NCBI GenBank assembly: GCA_003255065.1
Contig: QAOA01008758.1
Location: 44,394 to 108,393 of the forward strand
Length of the DNA: 64,000 nucleotides
Reading direction: 5' to 3'
From: Cercis canadensis
Lineage: Eukaryota; Streptophyta; Magnoliopsida; Fabales; Fabaceae
A model generated the notes under the pieces. The model was not told the origin of the DNA. It saw only the letters and a program-made list of their open reading frames with translations, and made no database searches. Of this stretch, positions 37,691 through 49,900 are shown one piece after another (within the stretch, counting starts at the first letter, position 1; the number at the start of each line of letters is the position of its first letter). A program made the position numbers and the translations under genes.

Positions 37691-38530
37691 ATGGCTAGAG
37701 AACAACATCCAATCCATCCTCTTGGAACCCAAACTACGGGCCCTATAACACATGTGGGAAGCGCTCCTACTCTAGACAACAATGTGGTGCAATTGGACAG
37801 CCGCCCAGAGCAAAGAGCTGAGGTAAATCTAGAAAGAAAACCCTCTAGACCTCTTTCAATTGTTTGGTCTCATTTTACAAAGAATAAGGATACTAATAGA
37901 GCATTACGTGGAAAGTCTTAGTTCTAACAATGGGACTTCAATCATGAAAATTCACTTAGAATCTTGTTTCAAAAAATCCACATTGAAAAGTTGTTCAGAA
38001 TTAAAAGGTTTAGTTTTGATATTAAACCGGAAGGTGAGGGGAATGATAAGACAATGAATTGTCTGATTTAATGTAGATTGACACTTGCTCAGATGATAAT
38101 TGATGAGTTGTTATTTAAATTTGTGAAGAATGAAGGTTTTAGAGCCTTCATATGTGTAGCAGCCAATCTTCCAAGTTCCTTCAAGAGTAACTACTGCTAA
38201 AGATTGCATGAAACTAGTTTTGAATGAGAAAGCAAACCTGAAAGATTGTTTATCTTCTAGCTCTCAAATGGTATGTCTTACCACTGACACTTGAACTTCT
38301 ATTCAAAACTTGAATTACATGTGTGTGACTGCGCGTTACATTAAGAATGATTAAGAATTGATTAAGAAGATAGTAACATTGCTGACCATAAGAGGGAAAC
38401 AATATAGAAAGCTTTAGAGAAAACCATTAAGGACTAGGGCATTTCTAAGGTTTGCACTATAACCATAGACATTGCTCCACTAAAGTAGGTCTTCTTTAGT
38501 AACTTGGCAATATCTGTGATGAAATAGCAC
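37691..38530 (+). pseudogene. hAT transposase remnant (BED zinc-finger, RICESLEEPER-like)
   Basis: The frame from 37691 contains RPLSIVWSHFTK, the start of a BED-type zinc finger, but lacks the first CxxC pair and ends at 37921. Further pieces downstream in shifted frames match the usual order of this family: KNEGFRAF at about 38130, a stretch like VTAKDCMKLVLNEKA at about 38190, QMVCLTTDT at about 38265, and ITIDIAPLK at about 38460. It breaks off well before the catalytic C-terminal half and dimerisation domain. It is a decayed DNA-transposon gene. CT-rich DNA at 36270-36420 may have been its 5' leader, now split by the hAT insertion at 36439. Confidence 0.7.
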
Positions 38531-39011
38531 AAAGAGGACAATCAATATAAGATAAATATCTTCAAAACTAAGATTAAAATATCAAATTTGAAACTTCAAT
38601 AAATTACACATTTAGCACCTAATTTAATTAAACCAAAGGAAAAAGAAAATAAACAAGTGAAAAAAAAAGAATAAAAAAGACTTCAACAGAAGACAACATA
38701 TAAATTATATTTGCTAGTTGTTACAGTGACATATATACTACTCAACCAAATTGGAATATGGGAGTATTAAGAATAAGACCAAAAACAGAATAAAGGACAA
38801 TACTTTAAGATAGAGGTTTCATGCTAGCCAAGGCATGATGCTTCAACGGAGTCATGGCAATGCATATAGACATACATATCTATCATCTTATGAACCAACC
38901 AACATAGACAAGTCTCATGCACTTAAAATGTCATTTGGATTGTATGCAATAGGTAAGAGAATGAAATCTAGTATTAGGTGAGATACAAAGAATTATAACA
39001 CTAGGACATGC
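38531..39011. other. Intergenic, no gene seen
   Basis: AT-rich sequence between the transposase remnant and the next foldback element, with no recognisable coding or repeat structure. Confidence 0.35.
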
Positions 39012-40202
39012 TAAGGCTTTGTTTGGGTAAACGGCTTATTTAAGCCCTTATGTAAGAAAGGCTTGTGTAACAACAATAAGTTCTTTTTAAATTAAGTTAT
39101 TTTGTGTTTGGATGCATAATTTGATAAGTGCTTTTATGGTTAATATTAGTGTTTGGATATATAACTATAAGTGTTTTATACATGCAAATTACCAAAAAGG
39201 ACCTTTATACATGTTAGATTATGTAGAGGAAATTTAGAAGTAAATTTTCAATCACAATCAACCAGAATCAAATGTGTGCATAATGTATTCCACTTAAGTG
39301 AATATTGTAGAGCAGAATCAAAAATCAAGGGGAAGGAATGGCTTCCAATTAGAATAGATGTAGAAATCTGATTCCAAACATCTGAAAATTCGAGGTCAAT
39401 CAAAACGGTGTAGCGGATAGCAAACGAACAACTAAACTGAAGATCAACCAGCAAACAAGAAAAATGAAAGAATCAGTGATGGAAATCACTTTAATTGCAT
39501 CCTTCTGTCAACCAATTGACAAGTGCTGATTTTGCTGAGTGATGAAGCAGATGAGCTGGGATGTTAATTGAGATTGACTCAAGGAAAACTAGGGAAAGAG
39601 AGAGATGGAAGGAGAGAGAAAATTTCCCACACTTGAATCGCCATTGGAGAGAATGAAAGTTGAAAATTGAGCTTTAGGTGGTAGTGGCTATATCTAAAGA
39701 CTTCCATGGATATGCAAAATTTTCAGCAGATTCTCAAAAATAGGATTCAATAATCAGTTTATCTTCCTATCCCTTTCCACCTCTGTCAGTGTTTCTTCTC
39801 TCTTTGTAATCTCAGTCTCTCTATCTCACTCTTTTTCGGTATGGTTAATGATGGTTGATGGTGAAGTCGTGGAGAGATGACTCCGCCATGGTAGAGTAGA
39901 GAAACAAGACAGTTGGGTCTTTTGAATTTGCCATGCATGGGCAAGGGCTGAAATTCTTAATTTTTGTTAGGGTTATTTTTGACTAGAAATATCATAGAAA
40001 CAACTACTGTATAAGCTTTTGCAGCCACTTATTTTGACAAGCTACATTTTTTAACCCCTAAAAATAAGCTCAAAATAGCTTATTTTATGCCATAAGCTGA
40101 AGTTATAAGTTAATGCAAACACTTATTAAATCTATATGTAAACACTTATAATAGTAGAGAAGCTCTAATAAGTCATAAGCTATGCTATCCAGATGGGCTT
40201 AA
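39012..40202. mobile_element. Foldback element of about 1.2 kb
   Basis: The left end (TAAGGCTTTGTTTGGGTAAA, then AAGTGCTTTTA and TATAAGTGTTTT) pairs with the right end in reverse complement (TTAAGCCCATCTGGATAGCA, TATAAGTGTTTACATATAGA). The arms are about 180 bp and diverged. No target duplication was resolved. Confidence 0.5.
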
Positions 40203-40292
40203 AAGTACAATATATCAAATTTTCCCCAATAAGTTGCTTACCATTTCGATCAATGAGAGCTCCAAACCCAGTTGGATAGCCAAATATCTTAA

Positions 40293-40843
40293 CACTACAA
40301 CAAATTTCCAAGATTCCAACGGAACTTTTCAGTTAAAATTTTACAAAATTCAGTTGGAATTTTGGATTCCAACGGAATCCGTGTCGTTAGAAAATAACCC
40401 GTTAGAATTGCATAATTCCAATAGAAAATTATTCCAACAGAAATTCCAACGAAATTTTACTGTTAGAATTCCTTTTTTTAAAAAAAAATTCAACGAAAAA
40501 TTCCAACGGAATTTTACCGTTGGAATTTTTAAAATATTTTTTAATTTTTTTTAAAATTCAATTTTTTTTTAAATTCAATTTTTTTTTTTTTTTTGGGTTC
40601 TAAATTCCAACAGCATGGAATTACTGTTAAAAATTCTGAATTTTTTTTTTTGAAGTAAATTTCTAGATAATATTTCTTAAAAATCAAAACATACCATCTA
40701 CAAATATCTTTTTCATGAAATAATTTCTATAACACAAATATCCAATTCATTAAATTTCAAATAATTACATTAAATTTATTTCTAATTGTTCAAAAGATTA
40801 GAGGAAGTAGAACATAAGCAGCTCCAATGATGTTATATCCCAT
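40293..40843 (+). mobile_element. CACTA (En/Spm-like) element, left end, truncated by gap
   Basis: Begins CACTACAACAAATTTCCAAG; CACTACAACAAA is the classic terminus of plant CACTA elements. It is followed by many subterminal repeats of the ATTCCAACGGAAT type in both orientations (40310-40620), as expected for transposase-binding subterminal regions. It runs into the assembly gap at 40844. The other end is not in the visible sequence. The candidate 3-bp target is TAA. Confidence 0.75.
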
Positions 40844-41375
40844 NNNNNNNNNNNNNNNNNNNNNNNNNNNNNNNNNNNNNNNNNNNNNNNNNNNNNNNNN
40901 NNNNNNNNNNNNNNNNNNNNNNNNNNNNNNNNNNNNNNNNNNNNNNNNNNNNNNNNNNNNNNNNNNNNNNNNNNNNNNNNNNNNNNNNNNNNNNNNNNNN
41001 NNNNNNNNNNNNNNNNNNNNNNNNNNNNNNNNNNNNNNNNNNNNNNNNNNNNNNNNNNNNNNNNNNNNNNNNNNNNNNNNNNNNNNNNNNNNNNNNNNNN
41101 NNNNNNNNNNNNNNNNNNNNNNNNNNNNNNNNNNNNNNNNNNNNNNNNNNNNNNNNNNNNNNNNNNNNNNNNNNNNNNNNNNNNNNNNNNNNNNNNNNNN
41201 NNNNNNNNNNNNNNNNNNNNNNNNNNNNNNNNNNNNNNNNNNNNNNNNNNNNNNNNNNNNNNNNNNNNNNNNNNNNNNNNNNNNNNNNNNNNNNNNNNNN
41301 NNNNNNNNNNNNNNNNNNNNNNNNNNNNNNNNNNNNNNNNNNNNNNNNNNNNNNNNNNNNNNNNNNNNNNNNNNN
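40844..41375. other. Assembly gap (532 Ns)
   Basis: Unsequenced. On its right it cuts exon 4 of MSL10-like copy A; on its left it borders CACTA sequence. In copy B the missing part of exon 4 plus the last exon and its intron span only about 390 bp, so they could fit in this gap if its size is real. Confidence 0.95.
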
Positions 41376-44300
41376 TTGTTTCATAAGTGCAATCTTTTCA
41401 GCAGGGGTAGATATATGTATGCTGAAGTCAATAGCATCTCCCATGTCAGGACTCCGGTAGTAATTATTAATGCCCTTAGTAGCAAGAACATTGTTAGGGT
41501 ATATAACCTTCTGATTGTCATATCTCAAGAATACGGTTGTCAATATGTTCATTTCTTCTACAACCACCTGAAATTAATTAGCAAAAGGAAAAATTAGGCA
41601 ATGTCTAAATAAAAACAGAATCTGTAAACACATAAAGAGCACAACATTACCTCGACCCCATCAATTTGACACCTATCTCCCACATCAAATGGGTGCATGA
41701 CAAACAGGAAAATGATTGCTTCAAATATAGTCTTGCAGGTATTTCCAAATATAAATGCCACCACCACAAGCTGTGAACTCACAAAGAGAAGAAATTTGGT
41801 GGTGGCAATTCCCATTATTGAGAGCACAACAACCAGTAGAATAATGGCGACTACAAAAGTGAGCATTCGATGAAGTTTATTCACTGCCGATTTGGTATCA
41901 TTCAATGTCAAAGCAAGTGCTCTCCTCTCTCTGAAAGCATTGACCTGAGTTATTAAAATGCATGACATTAGTTTGCATTGGGTTTTGAATGCACTTGTGT
42001 GCCCTTGGGTGGGAAGATGAGGAAAAATTCTCTTATCAACATCTGAACTAGAGAAGTTCTATAAGCACCACTGACACAGATTCCCATTATAATCCCTTCT
42101 AACTCAGCTTTGGTAATATACTAATATAATACCTCATGTCAAAGTTTATAAGTAAATATTGTCAAAATTATATTAAGAATGCGATAAAAACATAAAGAAA
42201 GCGTTGTCAAATTTAGCTTCTTGCAAGTAAATGATCCAAGAACCAAACAAAAAAGAATGCATGTCGGCAAGCACCATATTTAGCGACAACAGGATATAAA
42301 AGCCACCCAGTCCTTCAAACTTAGCTTAATATGTTGCTTAGTACTAACCACCCAGTTCTTCATGGCAGATTTGCTGATTTTCTCTGACTCAGATGCTCCT
42401 TCAAAGAGATTCATGGTTTTTAGAGCTTCATCTTCTCTCAAAAAACGCTTCAAGTCCTCCAGGTATATGTGCCTGTAAAAAAGAAAACAGTAAACTAAAT
42501 TAGTGAATGAAGATAGCTCAGAAATAAAGGATTCATAAACCATGGCAACTACTAGTTATTCAATTCAATAGTAATTCATATAAAATCATGTGATATTGAA
42601 GGCTGAACCTCTTCTTTATTGACCATCCCTTACTCTAGGACGTTTGGTAGACGAATTCTTTTTTCGTTTCTAAGAATTATGTTTCCTAGGAATAATGATT
42701 CACATGAATATTATAAATGTGTTTGGTTGACCATAAATATTTATGGGAATATTAGATAATATTTTCTGTAAATCTTTTATTCTCACATTTGATTCTAATA
42801 TAATTTTTCTTGGAATCTTAGTATTTTTTTTCAAAAATATCCCTATCTATTTTAAATAAAAAAAATTACTTTCTATAATTAATAAATATTTATTTTTAAA
42901 AAATTTGTATTTTTGTTAAAAAAAAAAATTATGCATTATGCCATAAAATATGGGCCAGTAGTCATAATGGGCCAGAAAATATGGGCATCTACAATTACTA
43001 ACTTGTGCAAGTCTTTTCCCAGCATTGCCTTTTCTCAAAGTTTTCTTTTGTTCAGTAATATCTTGTCTGATTTCTGGAGTTGTTGTTGCAGTTTGGGCTC
43101 TAATGGTTCCACACTTACGTTTCATTTCTGAAATGCCAGCAAATGAAGCCTTTTGACTGGATAAACAGGCACACGATACGAGTTTGCTTTGTAAACAAGT
43201 TAAGTTATTGAAGATGCCAAAAAGTCACGTTTATGTAACTTATCAATTTCAATAGAAGATGGCGAACCCAGTATACTTGGAATGTAGAATAGTGAAACGT
43301 AATGGAAGGAAAAAAGAAAAAGAAAAAGAAATTGATTTCAATTTCTACCCAGTATATATAGACGATACATTTCTTTGACGCTTTATAATTTTAATTTTTT
43401 TATACTTTCTATTTAATTTTGTCTTATGTATTCTTTTTTTAATTAATTTGTTTTAATTTTGACATTATTACAATTATATCATTAATGAACGATATATCTA
43501 TTTTTTTACATCTATAAAAAAAATTTATGGTTATGGAAATCCAAGATTCTCAGCCCCTCTTATGAGAAAGTTTTGGTGAAAAATTTGTCTCAAAATCGTT
43601 CTCACAAATTTACTTTCTTGGGAATGTTTTAATTTTTAAAGAAGAAGAAGAAGGTTCCATGTTATCGACTCTGTATATCAGAGACACAGATTGCAAAGTC
43701 ATAAAAAAGATCATGGTGAAAACTTAAACAAGTTATTAAAATCTTAGTTTATAAGGATTAATGAATAACCTGGACCCCCGACTAGCAACATTGTGAAATA
43801 TTTTCTTTGCTGCTGCTTTAGCCTCATTTTCACTTCTAATCTGTGTGGTTTGTTCATCTTCATTGGCGGTATCAAGTATCTGCTGCTCCAGTGTAGAAAG
43901 AGCTCCATGACGGACCATATTCATTAACCTTTTCATATTCCAGGCAGAGACATTTTTCGGGTTCAGCTTATGCAAGTGATCAATAGTTATTCCATCCTTT
44001 GCCTTATCGGAAAGTGGGCCAGAAGACTTTCCACTTTTGAGCCTGAGTCTTTTCTGGAGCATTCTGCTCTTCGTCACTCTTTTGCTCTGGACTGTAGAGA
44101 AGGCAGTTGCGTTATGGTCAGGAGGGGGTATATTAACCCCAGCATTCTGCAACTTCTGAACCTCATTAACAAGCCTTTCCTCCTCTTCCCCTGACTTTTG
44201 GATTTCTATCAATGGTGCACCCGAGAGTGTTTCAATCACATATTGATTAAAAAGTGACTCCTGAATCCTATCAAAGTAGGTGCGTACAAGGAAAGAAGAA

Positions 44301-44815
44301 GCCAGCACCTTAACCACGAGAGTTTTCACCAACCATACCAAAGTACCCACCAAGAAACAGACCAAGATCTTGGTGACATTTTCAAGGAAATGACTTTTAG
44401 TCTCCCTCTGAACTCTCTTATCAAATAATATATGCCAAGCAATCAAAACAAAACCCAACCATAGACAATTTTGAACTGCCTTCCTGACACCATACACAAA
44501 ATAGAGTACTCTCTTCCGCAAAAGGAAATTCCTTTCAATAAAGAATACCACTATCCGGATTACCCAATCAGAAACTAAGCGCCCACAAATTAGAACCAGA
44601 ACCATCACCTCCCATTTCCATAACTTGAGCTTCCAGAGACTCTTATTCCTCAAATAGGGAATACAAAGCGAGCATATTAAAGCACCAACTATCAAAACCA
44701 AACTCAACCACTCAAGAAAAACCCATACGCTAAAGTGCCTCTTTTTGAACTCATCGGGTAGATCGTCTTCCAAAAATGGATCATCTTCACCATCATCCCC
44801 TTCCTTCCCCAGCAT
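41376..44815 (-). CDS. MSL10: Mechanosensitive channel MSL10-like, copy A, truncated at the N terminus, 3' end in gap
   Basis: Plasma-membrane MscS-like channel that opens under membrane tension. Visible exons (minus strand): 43770-44815, 42349-42472, 41651-41944 and 41376-41567 (cut by the gap). Exon 1 carries DDPFLEDDLPDEFKK and four membrane segments (EWLSLVLIVGALICSLCI and onward), then ITIDHLHKLNPKNVSAWNMK. Exon 3 carries NAFRERRALALTLNDTK, two further hydrophobic segments and HPFDVGDRC of the MscS pore region; exon 4 carries VVEEMNILTTVFLRYDNQ. The first Met is preceded in frame by SGQIFSG and then a TAG at 44837-44839. MSL10 homologues have roughly 130-170 further residues of soluble N terminus, absent here. 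From 44861 upstream the DNA is a repeat also found at 55791, so the 5' end looks chimeric. It could be expressed as a shortened channel or be a pseudogene. Confidence 0.85.
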
Positions 44816-44860
44816 CCCCGAGAATATTTGACCCGACTAGACCTCCGGTCCTGTTCAGGT

Positions 44861-45749
44861 GACTTGCTTGAATTACTTCAAATGATTATGATTGTTCCAT
44901 TTTCTAAATATACGATAGAAACTAGAGAGTCATTCCTCTGAATATTGTGCATTTGCAAAATATTAACACATCTACAACACATTTCAAACAAAATATTGGC
45001 AATTTTTTTTTTTTTTCCTGTAGAGTGTGGGAGTCACATTTTGAAGGAAGCACATATGAAGTGCCGCACTACCATAGTGCGGCACTCCACATGTTTGATA
45101 AGTAAAACACGTCTGATGGTAACATTTTTATGAAAAATTCCACTTTCCAGAAAAGTAGTTCATGAAGCTGTGATTGATATATTTCAAGTACTGAGCTACA
45201 GGTGTGCCTAGATTCTGTCATTTTAGTTGGTTGTTTCTCATGCTGTGATTAATGTAAAGCAGGCTAAGATGGAAGGTATCCTTATGTTTTGATGGCTAGT
45301 TAACCTGACTTAGACTGGCTATAGCATAATTTTCATTGTTTACAACTTCCCATTTCTTGGCGTGTCCTCTGCACACTTGATTTTTAGCTTGGCTGTGGTT
45401 AAGAATTATGCAGTTACTTCATCAAAATAAGAATGAGCTCTAGCTTTGTTGTCTATTTGTCAAACTCAATATAATTATCATGCTGCACGTTACAATCTGT
45501 ATCATGTAGAAAATAGCTTCAAGAGAGGGTTTTGGCCACTAGATTGGTTCTAGTACTCTGCTTTCTTGAGACCTTCTGCGCTTTAGGGTGATTATGGAAG
45601 TTGCCTCCAGAGTCTAAATTTTTGTGGTGCAGCTGGTGTTCTTGGGATCTGGGAATCACAATCCAAAGATTAGCATAATTTTGGGAGGTGGGAACATGCT
45701 CCACATGTGCCCCCTCATAATGCGACTCCACTTTACAAAATGTAAAAAN

Positions 45750-45804
<55 letters not shown>

Positions 45805-45950
45805 CCATAATAATGAAAATTGTTTGAAATGTGTCGTAGATGTGTCAATATTTTACAAATGCACAATATTTAAAGGAATGACTCAGAAAGTAGATGTCAT
45901 TAAGGCTGGCAAAGGCAAAGAATTTGATGATACTAGTCTTTTAAGTCATT
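44861..45950. repeat. Flank repeat shared with 55791-56150
   Basis: GACTTGCTTGAATTACTTC and ATGATTGTTCCATTTTCTAA (44861-44926), then TAGATGTCATTAA and AGAATTTGATnATACTAGT (45891-45936), occur in the same order at 55791-56150. The copy here is interrupted by the MULE at 44927-45884; the other is interrupted by a SINE. Confidence 0.7.
44927..45884. mobile_element. MULE, 958 bp, with about 10-bp target duplication
   Basis: Starts GAGTCATTCCTCTGAATATT and ends with its near inverted repeat (AATATTTAAAGGAATGACTC). AGAAACTAGA (44917-44926) and AGAAAGTAGA (45885-45894) flank it. The arms extend about 190 bp and include a perfect short hairpin GTGCCGCACTACCATAGTGCGGCAC at 45062-45086. A long poly(A) tract with an N (45743-45800) lies in the right arm. 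It sits about 110 bp upstream of the first ATG of MSL10-like copy A. Confidence 0.8.
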
Positions 45951-45953
45951 ATT

Positions 45954-46084
45954 AGGTATTCACATAATGAGAGCAGTAACTAATAAATTTCTCTCAACAA
46001 ATGTAACTCCAAAGATTCAAACTCATGACTTTTAACCTAAAAAGCCTTGAGACTCAGCCTACTCCCACTAAGCCAACACCTTGT
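45954..46084 (-). mobile_element. tRNA-derived SINE, 131 bp, with 20-bp target duplication
   Basis: On the minus strand a box A match TGGCTTAGTGG (about 46066-46076) is followed by a box B-like GAGTTTGAATC (about 46014-46024). This is the internal RNA polymerase III promoter of a tRNA-derived SINE. The identical 20-bp sequence lies at 45934-45953 and 46085-46104. It is not a functional tRNA gene: no cloverleaf or acceptor stem can be formed from it. Confidence 0.75.
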
Positions 46085-46880
46085 TAGTCTTTTAAGTCAT
46101 TATTGCAGCAGTCGCAGGAAGGGCAAGCACCAACCAAGCATCCCACTCCAACTTTCTCTCCAACCTTCACCTTTTTCACTTGGTTTCCCACTTCAACCAC
46201 TTCACCCACGATCTCATGCGCACACCATAAATTTTACTCTAACATATACCAAAAAAAAAAAAACTCTACGAAATTTGAAGGGCCACATAAAATGTGATCC
46301 ACATTGCCATTCAAAGGAGGAATGATACATCCATGCTCTCTTTTTTTATACATTTATTAAACTTGTGTATTTGACAACATTTAAGTTAAATTGGAATAAC
46401 TAATAAAACTTCAGTGGCCGCTCTAGAATTTTAATATCATAACTCAAATTAATTTTAATTGAAAGCGGAGCCGCGAATAATTATAAACACAATATAAATA
46501 TTTTACATGTCGATCTACTAATACTTATGATCACATCAATACTTAATAATTGATGAATTTTAAATGTTTATCAGCAATATTCAAGTGAAAGAGAAATGAA
46601 ATATTTAAGAGGTGTAGATGGTATAGAAAATTTGAAGTTATACATAAAAGTTTCATGTGAGTTTAGAGGGGCTCTAATAAAATTCAAATATTAATTGCCG
46701 TATGTCTCGGTATAAAAGAAATGAAAAAAATTTAGATATGAATGTAACACTACTCCAAATAAAATGAGAACATATAATTAATGGTGAATGAAAGTAAAGA
46801 TAGATATTATAAATGAAGAATCAAAAAAAAGAGTATGAATATTTGATATATGCATACCCAAGAACCAAAGGAAATGCAAA

Positions 46881-46919
46881 AATAAGTGATTCTAGCTGCC
46901 AAATATGAGGGGGGCAAAC
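46881..46919 (-). pseudogene. ATR: Distal piece of ATR pseudogene exon 7
   Basis: On the minus strand, directly beyond the copia 5' LTR, the sequence reads VCPPHIWQLESLI. This continues the ATR N-terminal region that stops at ARIAK on the other side of the retroelement (51848). Similarity to ATR ends after these residues; the remaining more than 2,000 residues of the kinase are absent from the window. Confidence 0.65.
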
Positions 46920-49900
46920 TGATAGAACTTTGCATTCAAAATCAACCTCAGTCCACTAGTTACTACTTCCTACACTCACGCACAACAGCTGCTGTTATCC
47001 TTTTAGTTATTGTTGCATTTATGTTATTGTAACAGTCAGCTAGGGTTAGGATTCTTTTATTTAAAATTCAAATCATTGTAAAGATGTATATATATACATC
47101 TACTGTATCAAAGTGAAATATACAGATTTTATTCCTTCATTTAATTCTCTACATGGTATCAGAGCTGTTTTGCTTAACAGCACACTAATTTTTTTTCATG
47201 GCAGCCAACAGCAACAGTACTGCTTCCTCTACTTCTTTTCTCACTGCTATAGTGACCCCATATGTTCATCATCAAGGCACCACCCTTATTTCCTTCACCG
47301 CTGCCCATTTACCCATCAAGCTCAACCAAACCAACTATGTTTCATGGCGTACTTTAACTGACGCCCTTTTTCTATGGACATGATCTTATGTCCTTCCTTG
47401 ATGGAACCAAAACATATCCCTCTCCTACTATTCTTCCTAAAGGATTAGTTCTTCCTAATCCTGAATATCATATTTGGGTTCGTCAAGATAAATTTTTGCT
47501 TCATGCCATTACTGTGTCCTTAGAACCTGATGTTCTTCAGCTTCTTGGTAAGCCAACTACTTCCAAAGCTGCTTGGGACCATTTAAAAACCTTCTTTGCT
47601 AATCAATCCCGTTCCCGCCTCATGTCTCTGAAAGAATCCCTTTGGACCACCACATGTGGGTCTCTCACTATCAATGAGTACTTGCAAACCATCAAAAATT
47701 TGGTTGATGAAATAGCTCTCATCTCTATGCCTATTGATGACCTTGACATGGTTATTTATGTTTTAAATGGCTTAGGTCCTGAGTTCAAGGAAATTGCTAG
47801 CCCCATTTGAGCTAGAGATTCTCCAATCACTTTTGCTAAGCTACGTGACAAGTTGGTTGATTTTGAAAGCTATCTCAAGAAAACTGAACACAACAACCCA
47901 GTCCTTCTCACTGCCAACTTCTCCACACGCACCCCCCAGCCTTCATATAAAAAAAAAAAAAAATACTCATCCAGCAAGCCCTCTACCTACTCCAACCCCA
48001 ATACTTTCTCCTCTCCATCGTCCAATCATTCACCCATAACCTGTCAATTATGTTCCAAGCCTGGCCACCCTGCAAATAGATGTTTTAAATTTTTTCCCAA
48101 CCTTCACCCAAAGAAAAATCCTGCAGCCAACCCTACAATGTCTCAGCCCATCCTAAATTCCACTCCTTGGCTCCTTGATTCTGGTGCATCACATCATGTA
48201 ACTAATGACACCACTTCTCTTTCTTCTAAGCATGAGTATCATGGCAACAATCACATGGTAGTAGGTAATGACTCAGGTTTTTCCATCACTAGTTTCACCA
48301 CTCTCACTTCTCCCAAATCTTCTTTTAATCTTAATCATGTTTACTGTGTTCCAAAAATGAAAAATAATCTCATATCAATCTATCAATTTTGTCACTCCAA
48401 TAATGTGTCCATAGAATTCTTACCTTCTTCTTTTTATATAAAGGATTTGACAACGGGGGCGCCTCTCCTTCACGGCTAGAGTAAGAACAACACTTACTCC
48501 CTTCCTCTCAGTGTTGGTTCGCTATCCTCACCTTGTCTCAATGTTGCTCATCCTTCATCATCCACCTTATGGCATCACAAATTAGGTCATCCACATTTTA
48601 AGATTCTTCAGCACTTGGCTGTCCACCATTCCATTCACGTCCAGCAGATCAAGATTGTATTTCTTGTTCTTGTAACAAAAGTCATAAATTACCTTTTAGT
48701 GTTTCTAGTCTTAAGAGTACTCGTCCTCTACAATGTATCTTTGTTGATGTATGGGGACCTTCTCCTACCATCTCTATTGACAATAATAAATTTTATGTGA
48801 TTTTTATTGATTATTTCACAAAATATTCATGGCTCTTTCCATTGAAACAAAAATCAAATATTTTTTTAGTTTTCATAAATTTTAAACAATTTGCTGAATG
48901 TTACTTTAATCAACCAATTGTTTCCTTCTATTCTGATAATGGTGGAGAGTTCATAAAATTAAAATCTTTTTTAGCCTCTCATGGCATATCTTTTTTTTAC
49001 TTCTCCACCTTATACGCCTGAGAGAAACGGTCTTGCCAAGAGAAAGCACCGTCACATTGTAGAAACATAATTATCTCTCCTTCATCATGCGTTCCTACCA
49101 GCTAAATTATGGTCTCATGTTTTCCAAACAGCCAATTACCTCATTAATAGATTACTCACTCCCATTTTAAACATGGACTCTCCCTACAAGCGTCTGTTTC
49201 ATGAACCACCCACATATTCCAACTTGAAACCCTTTGGTTGCTTATGCTATCCATGGTTGCGTCCCTATTCCACAAACAAGCTTCAACCTCGTTCCAAACA
49301 ATGTATTTTCCTTGGCTACTCCACTCATCATCATGCCTATGTTTGCTATGATTATCTCCACCATAAATCCTATTTTTCTAGGCATGTTAAATTTGTGGAG
49401 GATAATTATCCCTTCAAAAATTCCACCGAATTCTCTTCCCCTTATTTGGATTTAATTCCCATTACCTATTATTCTCTTCCACCTATTTTATCTCCAACAA
49501 TCTCACATTCTCACTTCCACTCAATCACGTCTCTAGCTTTATCTTTGTCTACTTCCCAGTCAATGCAAACAACCTCCACCCAATCCTCATCTTTTCCATC
49601 CTCTAGTCACCTTCATTCTAATACTTTATCATTGTATACTCCTCCTTCCACTTCAAAGACTCATACGCCTCTTTCATCACCTTCACACACTTCCCAATCC
49701 CACTCCACCTCTTCAACTTTATCATATGCTTTATCACCTCATTCTTCACATTTAAATTTTCCTTCACTTATTTCAAAGACACATACGTCTCTTTTATCAC
49801 CTTCACACACTTCCCAATCTCACTCCACCTCTTCACTTTTATCACATAATTTATCCCCCAATTTTTCAAATTCAAACTTTCCTTCACCTATTTCAGATTC

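Noticed and set aside
40827-41597. Long open frames of 244-256 residues on both strands
   Set aside because: They are open only because they run through 532 Ns. The real coding part is the minus-strand MSL10 exon 4 piece at 41376-41567.
49234-49455. A separate 73-residue gene inside the retroelement
   Set aside because: It overlaps the copia coding region in another frame and has no independent features.
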